NCBI RefSeq assembly: GCF_000143085.1
Contig: NC_014315.1
Location: forward strand, 2,944,001-3,008,000
Direction of reading: 5' to 3'
From: Nitrosococcus watsonii C-113
Lineage (GTDB): Bacteria; Pseudomonadota; Gammaproteobacteria; Nitrosococcales; Nitrosococcaceae
DNA length: 64,000 bases
Below, one piece after another: positions 37,584 through 47,174 of the stretch. How positions within the stretch are numbered: the stretch's first letter is position 1; each line of letters starts with the position of its first letter. The position numbers and the translations under genes are program-made. The notes under the pieces are model-generated. The model was not told the DNA's origin. It was given only the letters and a program-made list of their open reading frames with translations, and ran no database searches.

Positions 37584-38289
37584 CCCCTTTGATCATGGCG
37601 CGGACATCATCGTCCACGCCTTGACCAAGTACATGGGCGGCCACGGCACCACCATCGCCGGCGCGGTGGTGGACTCGGGCAAATTTGATTGGACGGCAAA
37701 CGCTGACAAATTTCCCATGCTCAACGAGCCTGACCCCTCCTACCACGGTGTCGTCTATACGGAGGCTCTCGGTCCCGCCGCCTTTATCGGCCGCTGTCGT
37801 GTAGTGCCGTTGCGCAACACCGGCGCTGCGTTATCGCCTTTCAACGCTTTTTTGATTATGCAGGGCTTGGAAACCCTCGGCTTACGTATGGAGCGTCACT
37901 GCGAGAACAGCGAAAAGGTCGCCAACTACCTGCAGAATCATGACAAGGTCGCGTGGGTCAACTATGCCACATTGGATGACAGCCCCTACAAGGCCACCTG
38001 CGACAAAATTTGTGGCGGTCGCGCCTCGGGCATTCTCAGCTTCGGCATCAAAGGAGGCATTGAGGGCGGCACCCGCTTTATCGATGCTCTGCAGATGATT
38101 TACCGTTTGGTCAATATCGGCGATGCCAAGACATTGGCCTGCCACCCGGCTTCAACAACCCACCGCCAGCTCAGCGAAGAAGAGCTGGCCTCGGCGGGCG
38201 TGAGCAAGGATTTAGTGCGCTTGTCCATTGGCATCGAACACATCGATGACATCATTGCCGACCTCGAACAGGCACTGGCCCAGGTGTAA
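37584..38289 (+). pseudogene. metY: 3' part of split O-acetylhomoserine sulfhydrylase gene
   Basis: Resumes with PFDHGADIIVHALTKYMGGH, where the Lys of ALTK binds PLP, and continues through FAVRCR-like and ASTTHRQLSEEELASAGVSK to the stop at 38287-38289. No frame breaks in this half. Without the N-terminal half it lacks the substrate-binding front, though a TTG at 37621 could start a useless stub. Followed by a two-way terminator. Confidence 0.9.
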
Positions 38290-38311
38290 GCCCGGCTCAC
38301 GCCGCTCTAAC

Positions 38312-38333
38312 AAGGCCACCCGAGGGTGGCCTT
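38312..38333. terminator. Bidirectional hairpin terminator between metY and ypfJ
   Basis: aaggccaccc (38312-38321) and gggtggcctt (38324-38333) are perfect complements with a minimal loop, between two convergent genes. Confidence 0.7.
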
Positions 38334-38397
38334 TCAACTGACGCCACCTTCGCTTTATTGGACGCCAAAACAATTTTATCCTTCGCGGGTCAAGCGT

Positions 38398-39330
38398 TCA
38401 CAGCCGGTTGGCGTCGAATGTATTACAAGACGACACATCACCAGACGCCAGGCCGGTCCGGAACCAATGCACTCTTTGCGCTGAGGTGCCGTGGGTAAAG
38501 GATTCCGGGATAATATAGCCTTGACTCTGCTGCTGCAGACGATCATCGCCAATCGCACTGGCGGCTTTTAATCCTTCTTCAATATCGCCCTTTTCCAGCA
38601 GCTGGCGATTACTGTCGGCATGGTGCCCCCAAATACCGGCAAAGCAATCAGCCTGTAATTCCTGCAGCACGGATAATTTATTGGCTTCCGCCTTGCTCCG
38701 GCCCTGTTTAGCCTTCATAACCCTAGCGGAGATGCCAAATAGAGTCTGCACATGGTGGCCGATCTCGTGTGCGATGACATAGGCTTGGGCAAAATCCCCA
38801 GGGACACCATAACGGGAGCGCAGCTCATCGAAAAAGCTGAGATCAAGATATACCTTGTGATCACCGGGGCAATAAAAAGGCCCCATCGCTGCCTGGCCCA
38901 TGCCACAGGCCGAATTGATCATGCCACGATAGACCACTAGCCGTGGCTCCTTATAGGTCTTACCAGCTTGTGCCAACAGATTTTGCCAGGTGAGTTCGGT
39001 ATCCGCCAGTACCACGGACACAAACTCCATAAGCTCCGCTTCCTCAGCCGACTGGCGTATCTCGCCGCCTTCCCCGGAAGAGCTTGTTGTCTCAATATGA
39101 CTTACCGGGGTACCCCCTAACAGATCGCCCAGTTCACCTCCGCTGAAATAGAAATAGGCACCGACACCTAGCACCAGCAGCAAGGTTCCTTTAATACCGA
39201 AAAACCGGATAGCTAGCGGCAGCAGCCGTATCAACCCGCCGCCTCCCCGTCCACCGACTGCAAAACCACGTCCGGATGAACCCCGCCGGTCCTCAATGTT
39301 ATCGCTCTGTCGTCTACCCTTCCAACGCAT
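38398..39330 (-). CDS. ypfJ: Neutral zinc metallopeptidase, YpfJ family
   Basis: Membrane-anchored zinc peptidase-like protein of unknown substrate. 310 residues from ATG 39330, which has GGAGA seven bases upstream. N-terminus Gly/Arg-rich, then one membrane helix (IRFFGIKGTLLLVLGVGAYF), a domain with GMINSACGMGQAAMGPFYCP and the zinc motif AHEIGHHVQ, followed by LQELQADCFAGIWGHHAD with the third ligand. Cys pairs suggest a periplasmic face. Confidence 0.92.
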   Translation of the reverse strand: MRWKGRRQSDNIEDRRGSSGRGFAVGGRGGGGLIRLLPLAIRFFGIKGTLLLVLGVGAYFYFSGGELGDLLGGTPVSHIETTSSSGEGGEIRQSAEEAELMEFVSVVLADTELTWQNLLAQAGKTYKEPRLVVYRGMINSACGMGQAAMGPFYCPGDHKVYLDLSFFDELRSRYGVPGDFAQAYVIAHEIGHHVQTLFGISARVMKAKQGRSKAEANKLSVLQELQADCFAGIWGHHADSNRQLLEKGDIEEGLKAASAIGDDRLQQQSQGYIIPESFTHGTSAQRVHWFRTGLASGDVSSCNTFDANRL

Positions 39331-39613
39331 GGCTATTCTCCTCAGCGCACGGATATACAAGGATATTAGGAAGAATAAACACCCTTGTGAACTGAAACAA
39401 GTTCATCTTGCCACATGTAGCATCGCCCTAAGCAGGTGGACCAGATCTGTCCCCTTGTCTATATAGTAATGCAAACGGCTTTGCTTCTCAGATACGCCAA
39501 AAATACACCGCCATTCCTCCCTACTACCGTCCAAGCCAGGAGCATAAGCCCTCTGGCTTCATAGCCCACGACTATACTATTTAATACACTGAATTAATGG
39601 AGGTACTTTACCG

Positions 39614-40840
39614 GTGAATAGTGACGGCAACATCCTGGTATTCAACAGCGGTAGTTCCTCGCTGAAGTTCCAACTGTTTGACATGGATGCAACCATGCCG
39701 GCCAGCACGGTGCGGGGAACCGTTCGAAACCTTGGTGATGATGCAATCTGCGAATGGGCTTACGGTGGCAAGCGGGAACACAGCTCTGTTTCCGCCTGCG
39801 ATCACGGTACTGCCGCTCGATATGTGCTCGAATTATTGGAACCTATCACCAATGCCGACCAATCACTGCTGCATACCATTACCGCCATGGGGCACCGCAT
39901 CGTCCACGGCGGCGATACCTTTACCGCCCCGACACTGCTCACGAGCCGCGCATTGACAGCCCTCGATGCCTTAAGCCCCCTGGCCCCGCTGCATAATCCG
40001 CCAGCCCTAGCGGTGGTGCGAGCATGTCAGGAACGGCTACCGGATATCCCCATGGCAGCCGTGTTCGATACGGCATTTTTTCACGAGCTGCCTGATTACG
40101 CCCGCGCTTACGCGCTGCCCGCCAAATGGATAAAAGGCTCACAGCCGATCCGGCGTTACGGTTTTCATGGACTAGCACATCGATATATGGCTGAGTGTTT
40201 TTCCGCCATCCATCCTCCTGACACCCCCTCAAGCAGGCTCATCACGCTGCAACTGGGCCACGGGTGTTCAGCCGCCGCCCTACGCGATGGGCATCCGCTG
40301 GAAACCAGCATGGGTTTCACACCCCTAGAGGGTTTGATTATGGCCACGCGGCCTGGCGATGTTGACGCTGGTGTAGTGCTGCATCTGCTCGAAGACGGCG
40401 CTAGGACGGCGAGTAACTTAAGCGAGGACCTAAATCATCGCGCCGGCCTGCTCGGGTTATCCGGTGTCAGCGCGGACATGGGAGAACTGCTGGCGCTGGA
40501 AGCACAAGGGCATTGCGGCGCGCATCTCGCCATCGAGGCATTCTGCCACCGTGCCCGCAAATACCTGGGTGCCTATCAGGTCGTGCTCGGTGGCGCCGAT
40601 GCGATCCTGTTCGGCGGCGGTATCGGCGAGCACGCACCTGAGATCCGTGCGCGGATCTGTGCCGGACTGAGCTGGTGTGGACTAGAGCTGGATATACAGG
40701 CCAACGAGGCGGCAACCCCAGGTACCGAGGAACGAATATCCACGACTGATTCCCGCTTGGCAGCCTATGTGATTCCAGTCAACGAGGAGGCGCTCATCGC
40801 CCAGGACACCCGGCGCTGCCTGAGCACGCTGCTGACCTGA
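39614..40840 (+). CDS. ackA: Acetate kinase
   Basis: Makes ATP and acetate from acetyl phosphate (reversible). 408 residues. Motifs: NSGSSSLKFQLF at the start, YGFHGLAHRYM with HG-x-x-H, LQLGHGCSAAALRDGHPLET, STGFTPLEGL-like 'SMGFTPLEGLIMATRPGDVD' and FGGGIGEHAPEIR. It starts with GTG at 39614 behind GGAGG ten bases away. The phosphoketolase gene follows 39 bases later, so the pair forms a phosphoketolase-acetate kinase module: sugar phosphate to acetyl-P to acetate plus ATP. Confidence 0.95.
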   Translation: MNSDGNILVFNSGSSSLKFQLFDMDATMPASTVRGTVRNLGDDAICEWAYGGKREHSSVSACDHGTAARYVLELLEPITNADQSLLHTITAMGHRIVHGGDTFTAPTLLTSRALTALDALSPLAPLHNPPALAVVRACQERLPDIPMAAVFDTAFFHELPDYARAYALPAKWIKGSQPIRRYGFHGLAHRYMAECFSAIHPPDTPSSRLITLQLGHGCSAAALRDGHPLETSMGFTPLEGLIMATRPGDVDAGVVLHLLEDGARTASNLSEDLNHRAGLLGLSGVSADMGELLALEAQGHCGAHLAIEAFCHRARKYLGAYQVVLGGADAILFGGGIGEHAPEIRARICAGLSWCGLELDIQANEAATPGTEERISTTDSRLAAYVIPVNEEALIAQDTRRCLSTLLT

Positions 40841-40879
40841 AGTATTCACTTTTTCATCTCTAATAAAAAGGAGACCACC

Positions 40880-43297
40880 ATGGCACAAAGACCGCAAACC
40901 GAGCACGCCAAGCGCAGGATCGAGGAGGCGAGTCCGCTGGCAGCGGACGAGCTGCGCAACATAGACGCCTACTGGCGGGCGGCTAACTATCTGTCAGTAG
41001 GTCAGATCTACCTGCAGGACAATCCGTTGCTTACCGAGCCGCTCACACTGGAACACGTTAAGGCACGGCTGCTCGGCCACTGGGGAACCACGCCGGGATT
41101 GAATTTTATCTACGCCCACTTGAACCGCGTGATCAAGGCCCACGATCTCAATATGATCTATGTGACGGGACCAGGCCACGGTGCTCCGGGGCTGGTCGCT
41201 AACACCTGGCTAGAGGGCAGTTACACTGAAGTCTATCCAAATGTTCCCCAGAACGCGGCGGGCATGCAGCGGCTATTCAAGCAGTTCTCCTTCCCGGGCG
41301 GCATACCAAGTCACGTCGCCCCGGAAACGCCAGGTTCAATTAACGAAGGCGGCGAACTCGGCTATGCCTTAGCCCATGCCTACGGCGCAGTGTTTGATAA
41401 CCCGGACCTGATCGCCGCCTGTGTAGTGGGCGATGGCGAGGCCGAGACCGGCCCCCTCGCCACGGCCTGGCATTCCAACAAATTTCTCAACCCTGCGTGC
41501 GACGGCGCGGTACTGCCGATCCTCCATCTGAACGGCTACAAAATCGCCAACCCTACCGTGCTGGCGCGCATCAGCCGTGAGGATTTAAAAAACCTGCTTG
41601 TTGGCTACGGCTATCACCCCTATGTGGTGGAAGGTGATAAACCGGAGCAAATGCACCCGCTGATGGCGGCTACTCTCGACCAGGTAGTGGCCGAAATTCA
41701 AACGATTCAACACGCTGCGCGCAGCCAAGGCGCTACCCCCTGCACACGCTGGCCAATGATCGTTCTGCGGACCCCGAAGGGCTGGACCGGCCCCAAGGAA
41801 GTCGACGGTAAAAAAACCGAGGGCTACTGGCGCTCACACCAGGTACCGTTGGCCCAACTGGCTGACAAACCGGAACACCTGCGGCTACTAGAAGAATGGA
41901 TGAAGAGCTACCGTCCCGAGGAATTGTTCGACGGACAAGGTACCCTGCGGCCAGAACTGGCGGCGCTAGCACCCCAGGGCGAGCGGCGCATGGGCGCCAA
42001 CCCACACGCTAACGGCGGGCTGTTACTCAAGGATCTGCGGTTACCCGAGTTCCGCGATTATGCCATTAGCATAACCGGTCCCGGCGCGGAGCTGGCGGAG
42101 GCAACTCGAGTCATGGGCGGCTATTTACGCGACGTGATGAAGCTGAACATGGATAACCGAAATTTCCGCGTAATGGGACCGGACGAGACCAGTTCCAACC
42201 GCCTCGATGCCTTGTTCGAAGTGACTGATCGTACCTGGATGGCAAAAACACTGCCAGAGGACGAGCACCTTGCGCCGGATGGCCGAGTGATGGAGATCCT
42301 CTCCGAACACACCTGCCAGGGCTGGCTAGAAGGCTATCTGCTCACCGGCCGACACGGCCTATTTTCCTGCTACGAAGCCTTCATTCACATTGTCGATTCC
42401 ATGTTCAACCAGCATGCCAAATGGCTTAAAGTCACCGGCAAGGAAATTCCTTGGCGCCGCCCCATCGCCTCGCTCAACTATCTCCTAACTTCCCATGTGT
42501 GGCGCCAAGACCACAACGGTTTTTCACATCAAGATCCCGGCTTCATCGATCACGTCGTGAACAAGAAGGCGGATGTGATCCGAGTTTATCTACCGCCGGA
42601 CGCCAATACACTCCTATGCGTCACCGACCACTGCCTGCGTTCGCGCAACTTTATTAACGTCATCGTCGCCGGTAAGCAGTTCCAGCCCCAGTGGCTCGCC
42701 ATGGATGCGGCCGTCAAGCACTGCGCCGCAGGCATCGGCATCTGGCGGTGGGCCAGCAATGACCAGGGCAGCGAACCAGACGTAGTGATGGCCTGTGCTG
42801 GTGACGTGCCAACCCTGGAGACCTTAGCGGCAGTGGATATTCTACGCCATCATCTGCCCGAACTTAAAGTGCGGGTTATCAACGTGGTGGATCTCATGAC
42901 CCTGCAGGACAAAGAGGAGCATCCCCATGGGCTCTCGCACAAGGACTTCGATACGCTTTTTACTACCAATAAACCCATCATCTTTGCCTACCATGGTTAT
43001 CCTTGGTTGATTCATCGCCTCACCTACCGGCGCACTAATCACAAGAATCTACACGTACGCGGTTACAAGGAAGAGGGAACGACCACCACCCCCTTTGACA
43101 TGGTCGTCCTTAACGATATGGATCGGTTTGACCTGGTAGCGGATGTCATCGATCGCGTGCCTAAGCTAGGATCAACGGCAGCCTATCTCAAACAATGGCT
43201 CCGGGACAAACATATCGAACATAAGCAATACATCACCCAGCACGGGGTGGATATGCCAGAGGTGACGCAATGGCAATGGGGCAAGAGCGGCGGTTGA
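40880..43297 (+). CDS. xfp: Phosphoketolase (xylulose-5-P/fructose-6-P)
   Basis: TPP enzyme that splits xylulose-5-phosphate (and often fructose-6-phosphate) with phosphate to acetyl phosphate plus glyceraldehyde-3-P or erythrose-4-P. 805 residues, the normal length. Motifs: ENPLL-like [60 protein letters not shown] (TPP/Mg), and GGLTPGH-type region in the centre. AAAGGAG lies upstream. In a Calvin-cycle autotroph it competes with RuBisCO for pentose and hexose phosphates and lets the cell drain carbon to acetate with ATP, as inference. Confidence 0.95.
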   Translation: MAQRPQTEHAKRRIEEASPLAADELRNIDAYWRAANYLSVGQIYLQDNPLLTEPLTLEHVKARLLGHWGTTPGLNFIYAHLNRVIKAHDLNMIYVTGPGHGAPGLVANTWLEGSYTEVYPNVPQNAAGMQRLFKQFSFPGGIPSHVAPETPGSINEGGELGYALAHAYGAVFDNPDLIAACVVGDGEAETGPLATAWHSNKFLNPACDGAVLPILHLNGYKIANPTVLARISREDLKNLLVGYGYHPYVVEGDKPEQMHPLMAATLDQVVAEIQTIQHAARSQGATPCTRWPMIVLRTPKGWTGPKEVDGKKTEGYWRSHQVPLAQLADKPEHLRLLEEWMKSYRPEELFDGQGTLRPELAALAPQGERRMGANPHANGGLLLKDLRLPEFRDYAISITGPGAELAEATRVMGGYLRDVMKLNMDNRNFRVMGPDETSSNRLDALFEVTDRTWMAKTLPEDEHLAPDGRVMEILSEHTCQGWLEGYLLTGRHGLFSCYEAFIHIVDSMFNQHAKWLKVTGKEIPWRRPIASLNYLLTSHVWRQDHNGFSHQDPGFIDHVVNKKADVIRVYLPPDANTLLCVTDHCLRSRNFINVIVAGKQFQPQWLAMDAAVKHCAAGIGIWRWASNDQGSEPDVVMACAGDVPTLETLAAVDILRHHLPELKVRVINVVDLMTLQDKEEHPHGLSHKDFDTLFTTNKPIIFAYHGYPWLIHRLTYRRTNHKNLHVRGYKEEGTTTTPFDMVVLNDMDRFDLVADVIDRVPKLGSTAAYLKQWLRDKHIEHKQYITQHGVDMPEVTQWQWGKSGG

Positions 43298-43617
43298 ACC
43301 AGACATTGTTCGACGTTGGAATTAAACATGGATGTTGAATGACCCCCTAGCCGAGTTGCGAAGTGAAACGGCGCAAGAGGCGCGTGGAGGGTGGTACCCA
43401 ACTGATAAGCCTTGCGCGCTAAGTCGTAGCCAGCTTATCGGCGCCCTGAGAAGCGCGAATTCTCCAGGCCGATGAGGTGTTGTAGGAACAAAATCGACAT
43501 CAGTCATGGCGAAACTCCAAGGTGACATCCTTCCTGCCCTCAAGGACAGAGATTTCCACGGCGCTCAGGTGCGGCATTAAGCCGCCCTGAGCGCCGCTTC
43601 AGCGGATGCCGAAGGCC
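43298..43617. other. Spacer after xfp
   Basis: No gene seen; minus-strand codons near 43322-43508 read MTDVDFVPTTPHRPGEFALL but lack coding character and start signals. No clear terminator. Confidence 0.4.
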
Positions 43618-44733
43618 CTAGGATCGCCTGTACTCCCTTGATGGCAACTGTAAAAAATAGCCTTTCTCCCTGAGCATTTGCATCACCTCCCTGGTATTGG
43701 CTTGGGCCAGGGAGATCTCGGAGTGCAACTCTAGCCTCATCACAAACTCTAGTTCTCCGAGCATTTCCAATAGCTTTGCAGGTACGCGGGAAAAATTATC
43801 CTGGGCTTCCACATAGAGGTAGCTATCGTTTTTTTTACGACTTCGATAAATGGCGCAGGCTTGTGCCGTTTCTTCTCCCGCTGCTTGTTCTCTCCCTATT
43901 TCCATCCAGACCCGGGTTTCAGGAAAAAAATGGGCTAGACCCTCCAAAACCCCGGCGCTGTAATAACCATTAAGCCCCATAAAGCCACCCCGGGCAAGAT
44001 AAAGCTGCTGTCTATGCTCTGGCGGAAGGCGGCGGAGGGCTTCCTGGCGCACTTCTTCCTGGGCATTACGGACCAGAATAGCTTGGAGACCACTGGTTAA
44101 TACTTCCAGGTCGTTGCCACTATCCCCCGCAAAAACGGTATGCCTTTTATCGAAATGCCGACGCTCCATTAAAAAACGAATGGCATGGAGTTTGTTGGCC
44201 CGCTTTGGCAGTATATCGAGCAAGCCGATCCGGGCAGTTTCATCCACGCTCCAAATGAAAGAAGCCTGGATTTTCTGAGCTTGTAACCGCTGCTCCAATT
44301 GGGAGATCAGGTTCTTCCAATCTAGATCTGGCGAAGCATAATAGCTGAGCTTATAGCGGTTTTGCTTTTCCGGTTCTTGCAACCGCAGTGGGGTAATATC
44401 AGCAAAAATTTTTGCCAACTCAGTCTGGTTTATTTCTCGCCAATCCTGGCCAATCTCTTTGCTCCAATCTTCCCAAGGATGCCATTGGTTATCTGTAATT
44501 TGATAGATAGTCGTCCCTACATCACCAATGGCAAAGTCAGGAAGAGGAAGATCATATTCTCCAATGGCGCTTTGGATAAGCGCCTTATGACGGCCGCTGA
44601 CATAGGTCAAGGTAATTTCAGGGCGCTGGGTCAAGCGTCGCAACCGAAGCCGCGCCTGGGGCGACTCCCCTTGCTGGCCGTTGGGAAGCAGGGTTCGATC
44701 CAGATCGGAGCACAGCAAAATTTCTTGTTTCAC
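43618..44733 (-). CDS. HAD-IIB phosphatase (sucrose-phosphate-phosphatase-like) fused to a YcgL domain
   Basis: 371 residues from a GTG start at 44733. Residues 1-250: HAD phosphatase with SDLDRTLLPNG (nucleophile Asp), TYVSGRHK, DFAIGDVGTTIYQIT, the C2 cap, and VFAGDSGNDLEVLTSGLQAI; this is the sucrose-6-phosphate phosphatase/mannosyl-3-phosphoglycerate phosphatase group, making a neutral sugar solute. Residues about 290-371: YcgL domain, IYRSRKKNDSYLYVEAQDNF, SRVPAKLLEMLGELEF and LREKGYFLQLP, normally a separate small protein of unknown function. The start lies 13 bases after yihY. If sucrose is the product, a synthase gene must be elsewhere. Fusion is plain in sequence. Confidence 0.88.
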   Translation of the reverse strand: MKQEILLCSDLDRTLLPNGQQGESPQARLRLRRLTQRPEITLTYVSGRHKALIQSAIGEYDLPLPDFAIGDVGTTIYQITDNQWHPWEDWSKEIGQDWREINQTELAKIFADITPLRLQEPEKQNRYKLSYYASPDLDWKNLISQLEQRLQAQKIQASFIWSVDETARIGLLDILPKRANKLHAIRFLMERRHFDKRHTVFAGDSGNDLEVLTSGLQAILVRNAQEEVRQEALRRLPPEHRQQLYLARGGFMGLNGYYSAGVLEGLAHFFPETRVWMEIGREQAAGEETAQACAIYRSRKKNDSYLYVEAQDNFSRVPAKLLEMLGELEFVMRLELHSEISLAQANTREVMQMLREKGYFLQLPSREYRRS

Positions 44734-44746
44734 AGCAATTCCCGGA

Positions 44747-45631
44747 TTAAGTCTGGAAACGTGAGGGACTCTTTCCTTGGGTATCCAGACGTTCATATTC
44801 TGCAATTACCTGAGCGCCAAACAGCACAATAATGGCTGCCGCTTCCAGGCTCAATAGAATCATCACCACTGCCGCAAATGAGCCATAGATGATATTAACA
44901 AAGGATAAGGTTGAAAAATACCATACCAGTCCCTGCCGGGTGAGTTCCCATAGCAGCGTGGCCACCATTCCACCAATCAAAGCATGACGGAATGCAATCC
45001 GGCCCACGGGCATGACCAGATAAAGGGAAGTCAACAGCAAGATTTCACCTAATAAACCCACGATATAAATCCCGATGGCGTAATAACTGCCAAAGATGCT
45101 ACCTAACACAGGAACAGTGCGATCATCCAGGGTATGCAAGGCGCTACTTACTAGAGTCACGACGAACAATCCTAATCCCAGCAGGCATAAATAACAGAAG
45201 GGCAGAATTGCCGAGACCAAAAAATGGCGTCGATGAATCGCCACCCGATGAGAAAAGATAACCGATATGGCATTTTCCAGCACGGTAAACGCCATTGAAC
45301 TAAAAAACAGCAGCACAAAGAAACCCACCACGCCGATTACTTTCCAATTTTCCACAAATTCCGCAATCTGCTGGGTCAGAACTTCCGCCTGCCCTGGCGC
45401 GATGAGTGCCAGATAATCATGGGTAGCTTCCAACAGCTGGTCCGAAGCAATCACCTGGGAAAGTCCCACCAAAATCAGGGCAAACATAGGAACCAACGAT
45501 AACAAGGCGTAATAAGCGACAGCCCCTGCCAACAATAACCCTTGGTTGGCACGAAAACCGACGATAACCCGCACGAGGAAATACAGCGGCTGGGCGAGAA
45601 TAAATTGGACTCGGCGTGAAAGATTCCTCAT
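44747..45631 (-). CDS. YihY/BrkB family membrane protein
   Basis: 294 residues with about six membrane helices: AYYALLSLVPMFALILVGL near the start, WKVIGVVGFFVLLFFSSMAF, FRHALIGGMVATLLWELTRQ and FVNIIYGSFAAVVMILLSLE. YihY-family inner-membrane proteins were once called ribonuclease BN by error; their function is not settled. Likely co-transcribed with the phosphatase-YcgL gene 13 bases downstream. Confidence 0.9.
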   Translation of the reverse strand: MRNLSRRVQFILAQPLYFLVRVIVGFRANQGLLLAGAVAYYALLSLVPMFALILVGLSQVIASDQLLEATHDYLALIAPGQAEVLTQQIAEFVENWKVIGVVGFFVLLFFSSMAFTVLENAISVIFSHRVAIHRRHFLVSAILPFCYLCLLGLGLFVVTLVSSALHTLDDRTVPVLGSIFGSYYAIGIYIVGLLGEILLLTSLYLVMPVGRIAFRHALIGGMVATLLWELTRQGLVWYFSTLSFVNIIYGSFAAVVMILLSLEAAAIIVLFGAQVIAEYERLDTQGKSPSRFQT

Positions 45632-45926
45632 ACCTTGTCAACCTGCAAAGCTATTGCAACGGTTCCCTTTCTTATGAAGCAGATGCTAAAGGCAGCGAAA
45701 TTAAACAATACTTCATTCCCAACAATAATCCTATTTTTAAGGATAGAGGGCTATTCCCCCAATGTAAAAAACTGATATTTTTACATACTAATTTCTGTCC
45801 ACTTTATTCGTTGTTGAAGCACGGGATAATTAAGGTCTTTGAGTACAAAAATTCCACCATCAGATGAGGATGACTTTATAAGGGGAGATGTAGATTGAGG
45901 ACAAAATTTATAGGTACTGGGAGACC
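45632..45926. other. Spacer between divergent yihY and pqiA
   Basis: Holds both promoters presumably; no gene I can support. A short plus-strand open frame (45616-45867) overlaps yihY in antisense and looks non-coding. Confidence 0.4.
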
Positions 45927-47174
45927 ATGCCAATGGACTTCTCTACACAGGCCCCATTAGCTGTCTGCCATCACTGCGATTGGGTGATGACCTTGCCACG
46001 ACTGCGGCCGGGCGAGACCGCTTGCTGCCCTCGATGCGGGCACAAATTACCTGGCCAACAGCACACCTCAATTCAGAACCAACTTGCCTGGGCTAGCGCG
46101 GCATTAATCATGTTGACAGCCGCCATCGCCTTTCCCTTTGTAAGCTTCGAGGTACAGGGGATTAAACACACCATTATCGTGGCGGATACCGCACTAGCCC
46201 TATTTGACTACGATTTTCCATTCTTGGGATTGATCGTGCTTACGACCACGATTTTGTTGCCAGCCACCTATCTACTGGTCCTCCTTTACCTTCATGGAGT
46301 GCTGGCTTCGGGCCGTCGCCCCAGGTGGGCGAAAACACTAGCACGGCTGCTGACAAGCATTAAGCCTTGGATGATGAGCGATGTGTTTGTAGCCGGAGTG
46401 CTGGTAAGTATGATCAAGGTGCTCTCCCTGGCGAATCTACAGTTTGGTCCCGCCTTTCCGGCTTTTTGCGCCTACGCCGTGCTGTTGCTAAAGTCCATCG
46501 CTACCTTCGATCCTTGGACCTTGTGGAAGATCATCGGCGACCCGGCTGACCCGCCGGTCGATCTCGCCCCCGGCAATACCGCGGCTACCCAAGGAGCCGC
46601 TGGTTGCGCCCGCTGCGGGGCCATCGTCAACACCACTAACCAGGCACGTTGCCCACGCTGTGGTCGCCGTTATATTGCACCCGACCCGCGCCAATTGCAG
46701 ACCACCTGGGCATTGCTCATCGCAGCGGGCATCTTGTATATTCCGGCCATGGTCTATCCCATCATGATCACTACCGAGTTCGGTAGAGCCTCGCCACAGA
46801 CTGTAGTGGGCGGTGCCCGACTTTTAGCGGAAACGGGTTCCTGGCCCATCGCTCTGGTCATCTTCATAGCCAGCATCGTCGTGCCTATCGGTAAGGTGCT
46901 CGCCCTTGGCTGGCTGTGTTTGCAGGCGCAAGCGGGTACCGGGCGCAACGCTTATGACAGACTCAGGCTGTACCGGATGGTCGAGATAATCGGCCGCTGG
47001 TCGTTCCTTGATGTATTCGTGGTCGCTCTGCTAACCGCTCTGATTCAAGCGGGTGAGTTAATGCGCGTTCAGCCTAGCCCCGGTGCGGTTATCTTTGCCA
47101 TTGTAGTGATTCTCACCATGCTGGCGGCAATGGCCTTTGACCCCCGTTTGATCTGGTGGTCTCATGAAAAATGA
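45927..47174 (+). CDS. pqiA: PqiA-like membrane protein of the Pqi lipid-transport system
   Basis: Inner-membrane partner of MCE protein PqiB, linking the inner membrane to the PqiB tunnel. 415 residues: two zinc ribbons, CHHCDWVMTLPRLRPGETAC with CPRCGHKL (about 13-42) and CARCGAIVNTTNQARCPRCG (about 225-250), each followed by four or so membrane helices, so a duplicated architecture. GGGAG lies three bases before ATG 45927 and nine before ATG 45933; either may be used. Its end overlaps pqiB by four bases. Confidence 0.92.
   Translation: MPMDFSTQAPLAVCHHCDWVMTLPRLRPGETACCPRCGHKLPGQQHTSIQNQLAWASAALIMLTAAIAFPFVSFEVQGIKHTIIVADTALALFDYDFPFLGLIVLTTTILLPATYLLVLLYLHGVLASGRRPRWAKTLARLLTSIKPWMMSDVFVAGVLVSMIKVLSLANLQFGPAFPAFCAYAVLLLKSIATFDPWTLWKIIGDPADPPVDLAPGNTAATQGAAGCARCGAIVNTTNQARCPRCGRRYIAPDPRQLQTTWALLIAAGILYIPAMVYPIMITTEFGRASPQTVVGGARLLAETGSWPIALVIFIASIVVPIGKVLALGWLCLQAQAGTGRNAYDRLRLYRMVEIIGRWSFLDVFVVALLTALIQAGELMRVQPSPGAVIFAIVVILTMLAAMAFDPRLIWWSHEK

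Noticed and set aside
36681-37584. The metY insertion as a transposon or group II intron
   Set aside because: No terminal inverted repeats, transposase, reverse transcriptase or intron domain V-like end could be seen.
43322-43543. Minus-strand open frame after xfp
   Set aside because: No ribosome site and no known motifs; likely chance.
45616-45867. 83-codon open frame upstream of pqiA
   Set aside because: Overlaps yihY in antisense at its start and lacks coding pattern.
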